Positions 56,224-63,443 of a stretch of 64,000 bases of DNA are shown here, in pieces; positions within the stretch are counted from its first letter, which is position 1; every line of letters starts with the position of its first letter. The notes below the pieces were generated by a model, which was given only the letters and a program-made list of their open reading frames with translations, had not been told where the DNA came from and searched no databases. The position numbers and the translations under genes were made by a program. The DNA comes from Acidimicrobiia bacterium (lineage in GTDB: Bacteria; Actinomycetota; Acidimicrobiia; Spongiisociales; JAHEDJ01), in assembly GCA_035471805.1 (NCBI GenBank), contig DATIPS010000057.1, positions 1 through 64,000 on the forward strand, read 5' to 3'.

Positions 56224-56843
56224 TGCGACCCATCAACCTGCTTCCACCTGAGATCTCTGAGAAGTCGAAAGCCCGCCGGCGGGTATTCTCGGCCGTCGTG
56301 GGGGTCGTCGGGTTCATCGCGATCCTGGTGATGGCAACATTCTGGTTGCGCGGCCAGGCGACCCAGGTGGAAGATGATCTCGCAGCACAACAGCAGGAGA
56401 ATCAGCGGATTCAGGCAGAGATTGGCCAGCTGGACGGTGCGAGGCAGCTCCGCAACGATTATCAGGCCGGAGTCACGCACCTGCAATCAGCCCTCGCCAA
56501 CGACATTGCCTGGGGGCGTCTGCTGAACGACCTCGGCAGGATCATCAACCCCAACGCCTGGTTGTCCAGCTTCGCGGCACAGTCGACACCGCCGACCGAT
56601 GTCGATTTCACATTCGGTTCGATGAGCGTGGCAGGAACGGCCTTCTGGTTCGAGGACGCCTCCTCTTGGCTCCGGGTGCTGGATTCGAGCTACTGGCCGG
56701 CGGTCGGTGGCGGTTGGGTCAGCTCTGCAAACGTGGCAGAGATCGAAGGAATACCGGTTGTCAACTTCAGCTCCGGAGCAGTTCTGACATCGGCGGCGCT
56801 GTCCACACGGATGATCGATCTCATACCGGAGGTCCCCGAGTGA
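56223..56843 (+). CDS. pilN: Type IV pilus assembly protein PilN
   Basis: A 206-residue bitopic protein. It starts with the PilM-binding motif RPINLLPPEI at residues 2-11, has one membrane helix (VVGVVGFIAILVMATFWLR), a coiled coil around residues 45-85 and a ferredoxin-like C-terminal part. The TGATG overlap with pilM and the GTGA overlap with pilO fit the conserved pilMNO order. Confidence 0.9.
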   Translation: MRPINLLPPEISEKSKARRRVFSAVVGVVGFIAILVMATFWLRGQATQVEDDLAAQQQENQRIQAEIGQLDGARQLRNDYQAGVTHLQSALANDIAWGRLLNDLGRIINPNAWLSSFAAQSTPPTDVDFTFGSMSVAGTAFWFEDASSWLRVLDSSYWPAVGGGWVSSANVAEIEGIPVVNFSSGAVLTSAALSTRMIDLIPEVPE

Positions 56844-57511
56844 GACGTTTCCTCATCGGGCTCCTTGTCGCCGTTCTCATCTCCGCCGTCTGGTACTTCT
56901 TCGTTGTGGGGCCCATAAACGAACGAAAGGAAATCGCGCAGACCGATCTGGAGACCGCCCAGACCGAAGAGTTCACGCTGCGCACCACGCTGTCCAGGCT
57001 GAAGAAGATCGAAGAGAATCAGCTCGAATACGCCACCGCCATCGGGCAACTGGAAACTGCGATTCCGTCCACGCCTCGCCTCGCCGAACTCATCGACGAT
57101 CTGAGTTTCCTGGCGGACGAGAACGGTATCGCCCTGTCCAGCCTGGCATTCTCGACGCCGACTCTGCTGGAGGAGGGCGAGGTCTTCGGCGTCGGAGTGT
57201 CGATGTCGATCGACGGCCAGTTCTTCGAGATCCTCGGGTTTCTCTACGGCACAGCCGAGCTCGAACGAGTAATGACCATTGAGAGTCTGACGCTTTCGCC
57301 TTCCTCCGATGATGCCGGATTCCACACGATGAGCGCCGCCCTGACCGGAACCGTGTACACGACGAGCGATATCGCGGCAAGCATCGATCTGACCGACCTC
57401 TTGCCGCAGGAGGAGGAGACCGAGCCTCCGGCGGAGGATGCGCCGCTCGACGGCGGAGGCGAGGCGACCGACGACACCACGACTACCACCACGACCACAG
57501 CAGGGGCCTGA
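56840..57511 (+). CDS. pilO: Type IV pilus assembly protein PilO
   Basis: A 223-residue bitopic protein: short basic start MRRFLIGLLVAVLISAVWYF, a membrane helix, coiled coil to about residue 65, and a ferredoxin-like domain ('FFEILGFLYGTAELERVMTI'). The C-terminus is an acidic, Thr-rich tail (DDTTTTTTTTAGA) unusual for PilO. GTG 56840. Confidence 0.85.
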   Translation: MRRFLIGLLVAVLISAVWYFFVVGPINERKEIAQTDLETAQTEEFTLRTTLSRLKKIEENQLEYATAIGQLETAIPSTPRLAELIDDLSFLADENGIALSSLAFSTPTLLEEGEVFGVGVSMSIDGQFFEILGFLYGTAELERVMTIESLTLSPSSDDAGFHTMSAALTGTVYTTSDIAASIDLTDLLPQEEETEPPAEDAPLDGGGEATDDTTTTTTTTAGA

Positions 57512-57512
57512 G

Positions 57513-58058
57513 ATGCAGCCGCGCACAATACGTCGAGCAGGTACTTCGGTAGCAGTCTCCATCCTCCTCATCGGCTTCGGTGTTGCAGCCACCTGGCTGG
57601 CGGTGACGGCAGGCCCTGGCGCCGACACACAGGTGCTGTCGGGTGAACTGGCATCGACCGAGATCATCGAGCCGGACGCGGCTCCGCTGCTCGAAGGGAT
57701 GCGGGTCAACGGCAGCTTCCAGTTCTCACAACCGCGCGATCCGTTCCGACCGCTGATAGTCGAAGGCGGGATCATCGTGACCGGTCCGGGCACTACCGAC
57801 CCGGGGACGACGGATCCGGGTACTACCGACCCGGGGACCACTCCGGTCGAGGGCACGGTGGTCCGGTTGGTCGACATCTACGAACTCGGCGGTATCTTCC
57901 GGGCGCGCGTCGAGGTGGTCGGCGTCGAGTACGACGTCGGCGTCGGAGACACCTTCGCCACGAATTTCAAGATCGTGAGCCTGGATGCAGACTCCGCGGT
58001 GATCCTGTTCGGCGATAACGCTTTCGAGCTGCTCATCGGCCAGGAGATCATCAAGTAG
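57513..58058 (+). CDS. PilP/GspC-like pilus protein
   Basis: A 181-residue bitopic protein following pilO. One membrane helix (VAVSILLIGFGVAATWLAV), a linker with four PGTTD-type units, then a small beta domain of about 70 residues ('GTVVRLVDIYELGGIFRARV', 'GVGDTFATNFKIVSLDADSA') like the HR domain of GspC/PilP. PilP in diderms is a lipoprotein that meets the secretin; here there is no lipobox and no secretin gene, so its partner is unknown. Sits in the last position of the pilus block. Confidence 0.65.
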   Translation: MQPRTIRRAGTSVAVSILLIGFGVAATWLAVTAGPGADTQVLSGELASTEIIEPDAAPLLEGMRVNGSFQFSQPRDPFRPLIVEGGIIVTGPGTTDPGTTDPGTTDPGTTPVEGTVVRLVDIYELGGIFRARVEVVGVEYDVGVGDTFATNFKIVSLDADSAVILFGDNAFELLIGQEIIK

Positions 58059-58062
58059 GCGT

Positions 58063-58153
58063 TTCTGGTTCCTGGTTCTCCCTTCCGGCCTTCTGCAACC
58101 CACGACCCAAGACTCACAACCTCGAACCTGTTGCCTGTTACCTGGTACCTTCC
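58063..58153. repeat. Degenerate 7-nt periodic repeat before aroC
   Basis: Thirteen successive 7-nt units in one phase. Positions 2 and 3 of every unit are pyrimidines, and the last units read ACCTCGA, ACCTGTT, GCCTGTT, ACCTGGT, ACCTTCC. It occupies almost the whole gap between the PilP-like gene and aroC and includes the aroC -10 box. Confidence 0.75.
58146..58151 (+). promoter_or_regulatory. -10 box for aroC (leaderless)
   Basis: TACCTT, then 7 nt, then the aroC ATG. It lies inside the last two 7-nt repeat units. Confidence 0.4.
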
Positions 58154-58158
58154 TAGCC

Positions 58159-59310
58159 ATGATTCGATTCCTAACTGCCGGTGAGTCGCACGGCCCGGGT
58201 CTGGTCGCAATAGTCGAAGGGCTTCCGGCCGGCCTGCCGTTCTCGACAGACGACCTCGCCGCCGAGCTGGCCAGGAGGCGGATGGGATACGGTCGTGGGA
58301 ACCGGATGAAACTCGAGACGGATGAGCTCGAGGTCATCGGCGGGGTGCGACACGGGTTCACCCTTGGAAGCCCTGTTTGCGTATTGATCCGAAACACGGA
58401 GTGGCCGCGCTGGGCAGAGGAGATGTCGGCGGAACCCGGCCATTCCAGGCGGGCCATGACTACGCCCCGCCCCGGACATGCCGATCTCGCCGGGATGCTC
58501 AAGTACGACACGCACGACGCGCGCGACATCCTCGAACGGTCGTCGGCTCGTGAGACGGCCGCCAGAACCATCGTCGGTTACCTGTCGAAGCTCCTCCTGT
58601 CGCGGGTGGGTGTGGAAATCGTGAGTCACGTCGTTGCCATCGGGTCGATAGAGACGTCTGCGGGCCCTTTGCCGGAACCGAAGGATCGGCAGACCATCGA
58701 CGACTCACCCGTGCGTGTCTTCGACCCCGCCGGGGAGCAGGCGATGATCGCTGAGATCGATGCGGCGAAGGCGGACCGTGACACTCTCGGGGGTGTCGTC
58801 GAGGTGATCGCCTACGGCCTACCTCCCGGAATTGGGAGTCACGTGCATTGGGATCGCCGTCTCGACGCGCGTCTGGCCGGCGCGCTGATGTCGATTCAGG
58901 CTTTCAAGGCCGTGGAGATCGGAGACGGTTTCTCCACGGCGCGTGAGCGCGGGTCGGCCGCGCACGATGAGATCTTCTTCGCAGATGGAGAATGGAGCCG
59001 GAACCGGGATAGGGCGGGCGGGACCGAGGGCGGGATGACGACGGGTCAACCGGTGAGGGTGCGGTCCTCGATGAAGCCGATAGCGACGCTCATGAGACCC
59101 CTGGCAAGCGTGGATGTCACGACCAAGGAGGCCGGCGTCGCATTTCGGGAGCGCTCAGATACCTGCGCCGTGCCGGCGGCCGCCGTGGTAGCCGAGCAGA
59201 TGGTCGCCTTCGTTCTTGCCGATGAGATGCAACGTTCGTTCGGAGGCGACACGGCCGAGGACTTCGTGCGCAGCGTCGCCGCCTATCGGGCCCGGCTCGC
59301 TTCGTTCTGA
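58159..59310 (+). CDS. aroC: Chorismate synthase
   Basis: A 383-residue FMN enzyme, the last step to chorismate. 'RFLTAGESHGPGLVAIVEG' at the start, 'RRMGYGRGNRMKLETD', 'RPGHADLAGMLKYDTHDARD', 'ERSSARETAARTIVG' and 'RVRSSMKPIATLMRPL' are the family signatures. aroK starts in its stop codon (TGATG), then aroB overlaps aroK, giving one transcript. Confidence 0.97.
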   Translation: MIRFLTAGESHGPGLVAIVEGLPAGLPFSTDDLAAELARRRMGYGRGNRMKLETDELEVIGGVRHGFTLGSPVCVLIRNTEWPRWAEEMSAEPGHSRRAMTTPRPGHADLAGMLKYDTHDARDILERSSARETAARTIVGYLSKLLLSRVGVEIVSHVVAIGSIETSAGPLPEPKDRQTIDDSPVRVFDPAGEQAMIAEIDAAKADRDTLGGVVEVIAYGLPPGIGSHVHWDRRLDARLAGALMSIQAFKAVEIGDGFSTARERGSAAHDEIFFADGEWSRNRDRAGGTEGGMTTGQPVRVRSSMKPIATLMRPLASVDVTTKEAGVAFRERSDTCAVPAAAVVAEQMVAFVLADEMQRSFGGDTAEDFVRSVAAYRARLASF

Positions 59311-59819
59311 TGCGACACCTCTGGCTCATCGGGATGATGGGATCCGGCAAGAGCGAGGTGGGGCGTCGGGTGGCCGAACTGACCGGGTTTCCGTTTGTCG
59401 ATCTCGATGAGCGAGTCGTTGCAAATCGAGGGCAATCAATATCGGAGATATTCGCCGGTGAGGGCGAGATTGCCTTCCGACGGCTCGAGCGAGATGAGCT
59501 CAGAGCGGCGGCCGACGAGGATCCGGCGGTGATCGCAACCGGGGGCGGCGTGATAACCGGCGTCGGCACCTCCGCGCTCATGCGTGCAAGCGGAACGGTC
59601 CTGTATCTGGCCGCGGAACCGGCCACGCTGGCCCGGAGGGTGGGAGCGGATTCTCATCGGCCGCTCCTCACCGGTGGTGATCGGGTCGATATCCTGACCG
59701 AGATCCTCCGCCTCAGGGCACCTCTGTACGAGGCGGCGGCCCATCACACTATCGATACGGAGAACCACACGATCGACGAGGTTGCCGGGGAGGCCATCGG
59801 GCTATGGAACAGATCCTGA
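59310..59819 (+). CDS. aroK: Shikimate kinase
   Basis: A 169-residue P-loop kinase phosphorylating shikimate at O3. Walker A is IGMMGSGKSEVGRRVAE, shikimate-binding Asp in FVDLDERV, 'FAGEGEIAFRRLERDEL', and the ATGGGV loop 'IATGGGVITG'. The adenine-side motif near residue 110-120 and the lid Arg (ADSHRPLLTG) are present. Overlaps aroB by 16 nt. Confidence 0.95.
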   Translation: MRHLWLIGMMGSGKSEVGRRVAELTGFPFVDLDERVVANRGQSISEIFAGEGEIAFRRLERDELRAAADEDPAVIATGGGVITGVGTSALMRASGTVLYLAAEPATLARRVGADSHRPLLTGGDRVDILTEILRLRAPLYEAAAHHTIDTENHTIDEVAGEAIGLWNRS

Positions 59820-60832
59820 TCAGCGAAGCGTCCGAGATCCTGATCGGGCGCGGAGTCCCCGCCCCCTATCTCCCGGTGAGGTCGTCCAGATCGGGCGCGG
59901 CCGTGCTTGCGCAGCCGGGAGCACGCGCCGCCGCAGAGCGCGCCGTTGCCGCCATTCGGGATGACGGCATCCCGGCGACCGTGCGGATCGTGCCGGACGG
60001 CGAAGCAGTCAAGACTCTGACGGCGGCCGGCGAAACCTACGAGTGGCTTGCAGATCTGGGTATCGGGCGCAACGACACGATCGTGGGAATCGGTGGCGGC
60101 GCCGTCACCGATTTCGCAGGCTTCGTGGCCGGAACATGGTTGCGTGGAGTTGAAGCCGTCTACCAATCGACGACCCTGCTCGGCGCGGTCGATGCCGCGG
60201 TGGGGGGCAAGACCGGACTCAATCTGAGGGGCAAGAATCTGGTCGGCCTCTTTCGGCATCCCAGCAGAGTGGTTATCGACGTCGACGAACTCGAGCAACT
60301 GCCGTCCCATCTGCTGCAGGAGGGTTTCGCCGAAGCCATAAAGGCGGGGTTCATCGCAGATCCAGGACTCGTCGATTTGTTCGAACGGGACGGGTCCGGC
60401 GCCGACCTAGAACAGGTGGTCTTCCGTGCCGTGAGGGTGAAGGCGGACGTGGTCGCGGCGGATTTCCGGGAATCCGGACGGCGCGGGATCCTCAACTACG
60501 GTCACACGATCGGTCACGCCATCGAGGTGGCGGCCGGCATCTCACACGGCAGGGCGGTAGCCATCGGGATGGTTGCGGCCGGCGCCGTCAGTGAGGTGCG
60601 GTGCGGGTTTCCGGGCGCAGCCAGACAGCGAGCCTTGCTCGACATGCTCGGGTTGCCGGTGGTCTCTCCGGAGGTGGATGCCGATGATGTGCGCCGCCTC
60701 ATCGGCTTCGACAAGAAGCGTGACGCGGGCGGACTGAGAATGGCTCTCCTGGAAGACTTCGGCCGGGTGAGGCTCGAATACGTTTCCGACGAAGACCTGG
60801 CGGTTGGCATGGCCGCGATTGGTCTCGCATGA
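59804..60832 (+). CDS. aroB: 3-dehydroquinate synthase
   Basis: A 342-residue NAD- and zinc-dependent cyclase. 'GIGGGAVTDFAGFVAGTWLR' binds NAD, 'STTLLGAVDAAVGGKTGLNL' and 'GKNLVGLFRHPSRVVID' bind the substrate, and the metal His residues are in 'LNYGHTIGHAIEVAAG'. It completes aroC-aroK-aroB; efp follows from its own promoter. Confidence 0.96.
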   Translation: MEQILISEASEILIGRGVPAPYLPVRSSRSGAAVLAQPGARAAAERAVAAIRDDGIPATVRIVPDGEAVKTLTAAGETYEWLADLGIGRNDTIVGIGGGAVTDFAGFVAGTWLRGVEAVYQSTTLLGAVDAAVGGKTGLNLRGKNLVGLFRHPSRVVIDVDELEQLPSHLLQEGFAEAIKAGFIADPGLVDLFERDGSGADLEQVVFRAVRVKADVVAADFRESGRRGILNYGHTIGHAIEVAAGISHGRAVAIGMVAAGAVSEVRCGFPGAARQRALLDMLGLPVVSPEVDADDVRRLIGFDKKRDAGGLRMALLEDFGRVRLEYVSDEDLAVGMAAIGLA

Positions 60833-60839
60833 CGGCGGT

Positions 60840-60845
60840 TACACT
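60840..60845 (+). promoter_or_regulatory. Promoter for efp-nusB
   Basis: TACACT just after the aroB stop, with TTGGTC about 16 bp upstream as a possible -35. GAGAGGT then precedes the efp ATG by 8 nt, so this transcript has a normal leader. Confidence 0.45.
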
Positions 60846-60878
60846 TCGGCGAGTTCGAAGTCCGAGAGGTATCCGTCC

Positions 60879-61436
60879 ATGATCTCCACCAATGACGTCA
60901 AGCCCGGCATGGCGCTTCAGTTGAGCGACGGTCTGTTCCAGATCGTCGAGTACCAGCATGTGAAGCCGGGCAAGGGCAAAGCCTTCGTCCGCATGAAGCT
61001 CAAGAACGTCGAGAGCGGCGCGGTGCTCGACAAGACCTTTCGTGCCGACGAGGACGTCGAGCGGGCGATAATCGAGAAGAAGGATCATCAGTATCTGTAC
61101 CGGGATGACCTCGGTCTCCACTTCATGGACATGGAGACCTACGGCCAGTTCGCCGTCTCCGAAGATCTGATCGGTGACGACCAGCGCTACATGATCGAAG
61201 GCATGACCGTTGTGCTGGTGATGTACGAAGGAACACCTCTCGGTGTCGAGCTCCCGGCCGCCGTCGAGTTGAAGGTCACCGAAGCCGAGCCGGGCGTCAA
61301 GGGCGATCGGGTCTCCGGGGCGACCAAGCCCGTAACGGTGGAGACGGGCCTGGTGGTCCAGGTTCCGCTGTTCGTCGATGTCGACGACGTGATCAAGGTC
61401 GATACGCGCAGCGGCAACTACCTGACCCGCGCGTGA
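60879..61436 (+). CDS. efp: Elongation factor P
   Basis: A 185-residue three-domain factor that rescues ribosomes stalled at polyproline. 'ISTNDVKPGMALQLSDGLFQ' opens domain I; the tip loop reads KPGKGKAFVRMKL, with Lys at the site modified in E. coli; domain III ends 'IKVDTRSGNYLTRA'. Whether the Lys is modified cannot be told. nusB overlaps the stop by 4 nt. Confidence 0.97.
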   Translation: MISTNDVKPGMALQLSDGLFQIVEYQHVKPGKGKAFVRMKLKNVESGAVLDKTFRADEDVERAIIEKKDHQYLYRDDLGLHFMDMETYGQFAVSEDLIGDDQRYMIEGMTVVLVMYEGTPLGVELPAAVELKVTEAEPGVKGDRVSGATKPVTVETGLVVQVPLFVDVDDVIKVDTRSGNYLTRA

Positions 61437-61813
61437 CCTCGGAACCGCGCCATGAGGCTCTCGAGCGTCTCTACGAAGCCGAGCAACGCGGTTCGGAAGA
61501 AGCGGACCTCAGCGATATTTCCGCGAAAGCGGTCCGCATCATCCGCGGCGTTCTCGAACACAGAGAAGACCTCGATCGATCGATCGAGGAGACTTCAGAA
61601 CACTGGCGGATGGATCGTATGCCGCCGGTGGATCGCACCGTGCTCCGTATCGGACTCTACGAGTTGCGTCATGAACCCGGGGTCCCTGCCGCGGTCATCG
61701 TGTCCGAAGCGGTCGAACTGGCCAAGACCTTCTCCACGGAGCGCAGCGGCTCATTCGTCAACGGGGTGCTCGGCCACCTGGCCCAGTTGGAGCGTCCGCC
61801 GGAAGGGGGATAG
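61433..61813 (+). CDS. nusB: Transcription antitermination factor NusB
   Basis: A 126-residue helical protein that with NusE binds boxA in rRNA transcripts. 'ALERLYEAEQRGSEEADLSD', 'MPPVDRTVLRIGLYELRHE' and 'PAAVIVSEAVELAKTFSTER' followed by SGSFVNGVLGHLA are family signatures. GTG 61433 in a GTGA overlap with efp. The pyrimidine leader starts just downstream. Confidence 0.95.
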   Translation: MTSEPRHEALERLYEAEQRGSEEADLSDISAKAVRIIRGVLEHREDLDRSIEETSEHWRMDRMPPVDRTVLRIGLYELRHEPGVPAAVIVSEAVELAKTFSTERSGSFVNGVLGHLAQLERPPEGG

Positions 61814-61837
61814 CCTCGGCCGGTGGGGGAGCAGTGC

Positions 61838-61843
61838 TACGCT
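61838..61843 (+). promoter_or_regulatory. Candidate -10 box for the pyrimidine leader
   Basis: TACGCT, 25 bp before the PyrR-type hairpin. A start near 61850 would give a leader of about 150 nt ahead of pyrC. Confidence 0.4.
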
Positions 61844-61867
61844 GCCGCCGGACGTCCTTTACGCCGG

Positions 61868-61887
61868 TCCTGTTAGGCCGACAAGGA
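61868..61887 (+). promoter_or_regulatory. PyrR-type RNA-binding hairpin over a ribosome site
   Basis: The RNA folds as TCCT-GTT-AGGCC-GAC-A-AGGA: an outer 4-bp stem, a bulged A on the 3' side, an inner stem and a loop containing AGGCC. This matches, from memory, the PyrR-binding element consensus of pyr leaders (stem, bulge on one arm, G/AGGCY loop). The 3' arm contains AAGGAG, the Shine-Dalgarno of the leader ORF, so bound PyrR would block its translation. Confidence 0.65.
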
Positions 61888-61893
61888 GAACAC

Positions 61894-61953
61894 ATGCTCA
61901 GAGCCTTTTCACCAACCGCCCTCGGGGCGGTTTTCTCGTTGGGGCCGTCGTGA
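61894..61953 (+). CDS. 19-residue leader peptide of the pyr operon
   Basis: ATG 61894 lies 5 nt after AAGGAG and opens MLRAFSPTALGAVFSLGPS, stop TGA at 61951. The ORF runs through the terminator hairpin at 61914, so a ribosome translating it would keep the hairpin from forming. The peptide itself is probably not functional. This layout recalls the Thermus pyr leader, where PyrR blocks leader translation and so causes termination. Confidence 0.55.
   Translation: MLRAFSPTALGAVFSLGPS
61914..61940 (+). terminator. Intrinsic terminator/attenuator before pyrC
   Basis: An 8-bp stem AACCGCCC / GGGCGGTT with a 3-nt TCG loop, then TTCTCGTT. It lies inside the leader ORF and 60 nt before pyrC, the position of an attenuator. 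Confidence 0.7.
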
Positions 61954-61999
61954 CCGGGGCGAGATCCGTCGATCGGGCCATGTTTTGGGAGGTCGGCGG

Positions 62000-63259
62000 G
62001 TGATCGTTCTGCGCGGGGGAGCAATCGTCACGTCCGGCGGACTCGTTCGAGGGGACATCGGCATCGCCGATGGACGAATCGTTTCGATGGGTCAATCGCT
62101 GAGCGGTGATGAAGTTGTCGACTGCTCCGGCTGCATGATCGGGCCGGGATTCGTCGACATTCACGTCCACTTCCGTGAACCCGGCCAGGTGTGGAAGGAG
62201 GACATCGAAACGGGATCACGGGCCGCGGCCGCCGGAGGATTCACCGCGGTCGTCCCGATGGCCAACACAGAACCCCCTACCGATAGCCGTGCCCTGGCCG
62301 CAAGCATGATCGAGCGCGGGCGGCGGGTGGGCCTGGTCGAACTGGTGCCGGCCGCCGCACTGACGCGCGGGCGCCGCGGGTTTGAGGTCTCCCCTCTTGA
62401 AGAACTCTGGGACGCCGGCGTGCGGATCTTCAGCGATGACGGTGACAGCGTGGCCGAAGCAGACGTGCTCGAGGAGGCCATGCGGCGTGTTGCCGGGCTG
62501 GGTGGGGTGGTAGCACAGCACGCGGAAGATGCCGCGATGACGCAAGGCGGGCACATGCACGAGGGAGCCGTGTCGGCTCGCCTCGCCATCGGCGGCCTGC
62601 CTGCCGAAGCGGAGGAGAGGGTCGTTGCCCGCGACCTCGAACTGGCGGCGAGGACGGGCGTCCACTACCACGTTCAGCATGTGTCGACGGCGGGCAGCGT
62701 GGCGCTCCTCCGTGACGCCAAAGCGGCAGGCCTCAATGTCACGGCCGAAGCGACCCCCCATCATTTCTCTCTTGATCATCACCGCCTGGAAGACCGCGAC
62801 ACGATGATGAAGATGTATCCGCCGCTTCGCACTGAAGACGACACGGCGGCTGTGGCGGCTGCGGTGCGGGATGGGACGATCGATGCAGTCGCAACCGACC
62901 ACGCTCCTCACACCGCAGAGGAGAAGGAGGTTCCGTTCGAGCAAGCCCCGCGCGGGGTGATAGGGCTCGAGACCTCGGCCGCCGTCACCTGGTCGATTCT
63001 CGAGGCAGACCCCGTCGCCTTCTTCGAACGGATGTCGGTAGCCCCTGCTCGCATCGGCGGTTTCAGACAGCAGGGTCGGTGGCCGGGAGTCGGGGAAGTT
63101 GCGAACCTGGTTGTATTCGATCCCGACATGATCTGGATACCGGAGAAGTTCGAATCTCGTTCCCAGAACTCCCCGTGGCTCGGCAGCACTCTGAGGGGCC
63201 GCCCCGTCGCCACGTTTCGGCGCGGCCGCCGGATCTACGGGAAAGATCCGGAGTGCTAG
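62000..63259 (+). CDS. pyrC: Dihydroorotase
   Basis: A 419-residue amidohydrolase that closes carbamoyl aspartate to dihydroorotate. Metal-binding HVHFREPG near residue 54, 'TAVVPMANTEPPTDSRALAA', metal-binding His residues in HAEDAAMTQGGHMHEGA and YHVQHVSTAGSV, and the catalytic Asp in 'AVATDHAPHTAEEKEVPFEQ'. Type I (long) dihydroorotase. GTG 62000 has GGAGGT 6 nt upstream; TTG 61985 in the same frame would include that site in the gene. No pyrR or pyrB lies upstream, which is unusual for actinobacteria. Confidence 0.95.
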   Translation: MIVLRGGAIVTSGGLVRGDIGIADGRIVSMGQSLSGDEVVDCSGCMIGPGFVDIHVHFREPGQVWKEDIETGSRAAAAGGFTAVVPMANTEPPTDSRALAASMIERGRRVGLVELVPAAALTRGRRGFEVSPLEELWDAGVRIFSDDGDSVAEADVLEEAMRRVAGLGGVVAQHAEDAAMTQGGHMHEGAVSARLAIGGLPAEAEERVVARDLELAARTGVHYHVQHVSTAGSVALLRDAKAAGLNVTAEATPHHFSLDHHRLEDRDTMMKMYPPLRTEDDTAAVAAAVRDGTIDAVATDHAPHTAEEKEVPFEQAPRGVIGLETSAAVTWSILEADPVAFFERMSVAPARIGGFRQQGRWPGVGEVANLVVFDPDMIWIPEKFESRSQNSPWLGSTLRGRPVATFRRGRRIYGKDPEC

Positions 63260-63443
63260 TCCTCGTGGTCGATGCGCAGAGAGGTGGAAGGGCGCGCCAC
63301 GACGGCCGCCGCATTCGGTGGACAGTCCGCCTTCCCTCGGTGCCGTGCGCCCGGACCGGGCGGGGAGATACGGACACCGCGCGGAGCCCGGCGGCTGCGG
63401 AGCGGTCATCACTTGAGGTCGATAGCCTGCAAGAGTGGCACCG

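Noticed and set aside
58063-58153. A CRISPR-like array before aroC
   Set aside because: Units are 7 nt, degenerate and without spacers; no cas genes in the window.
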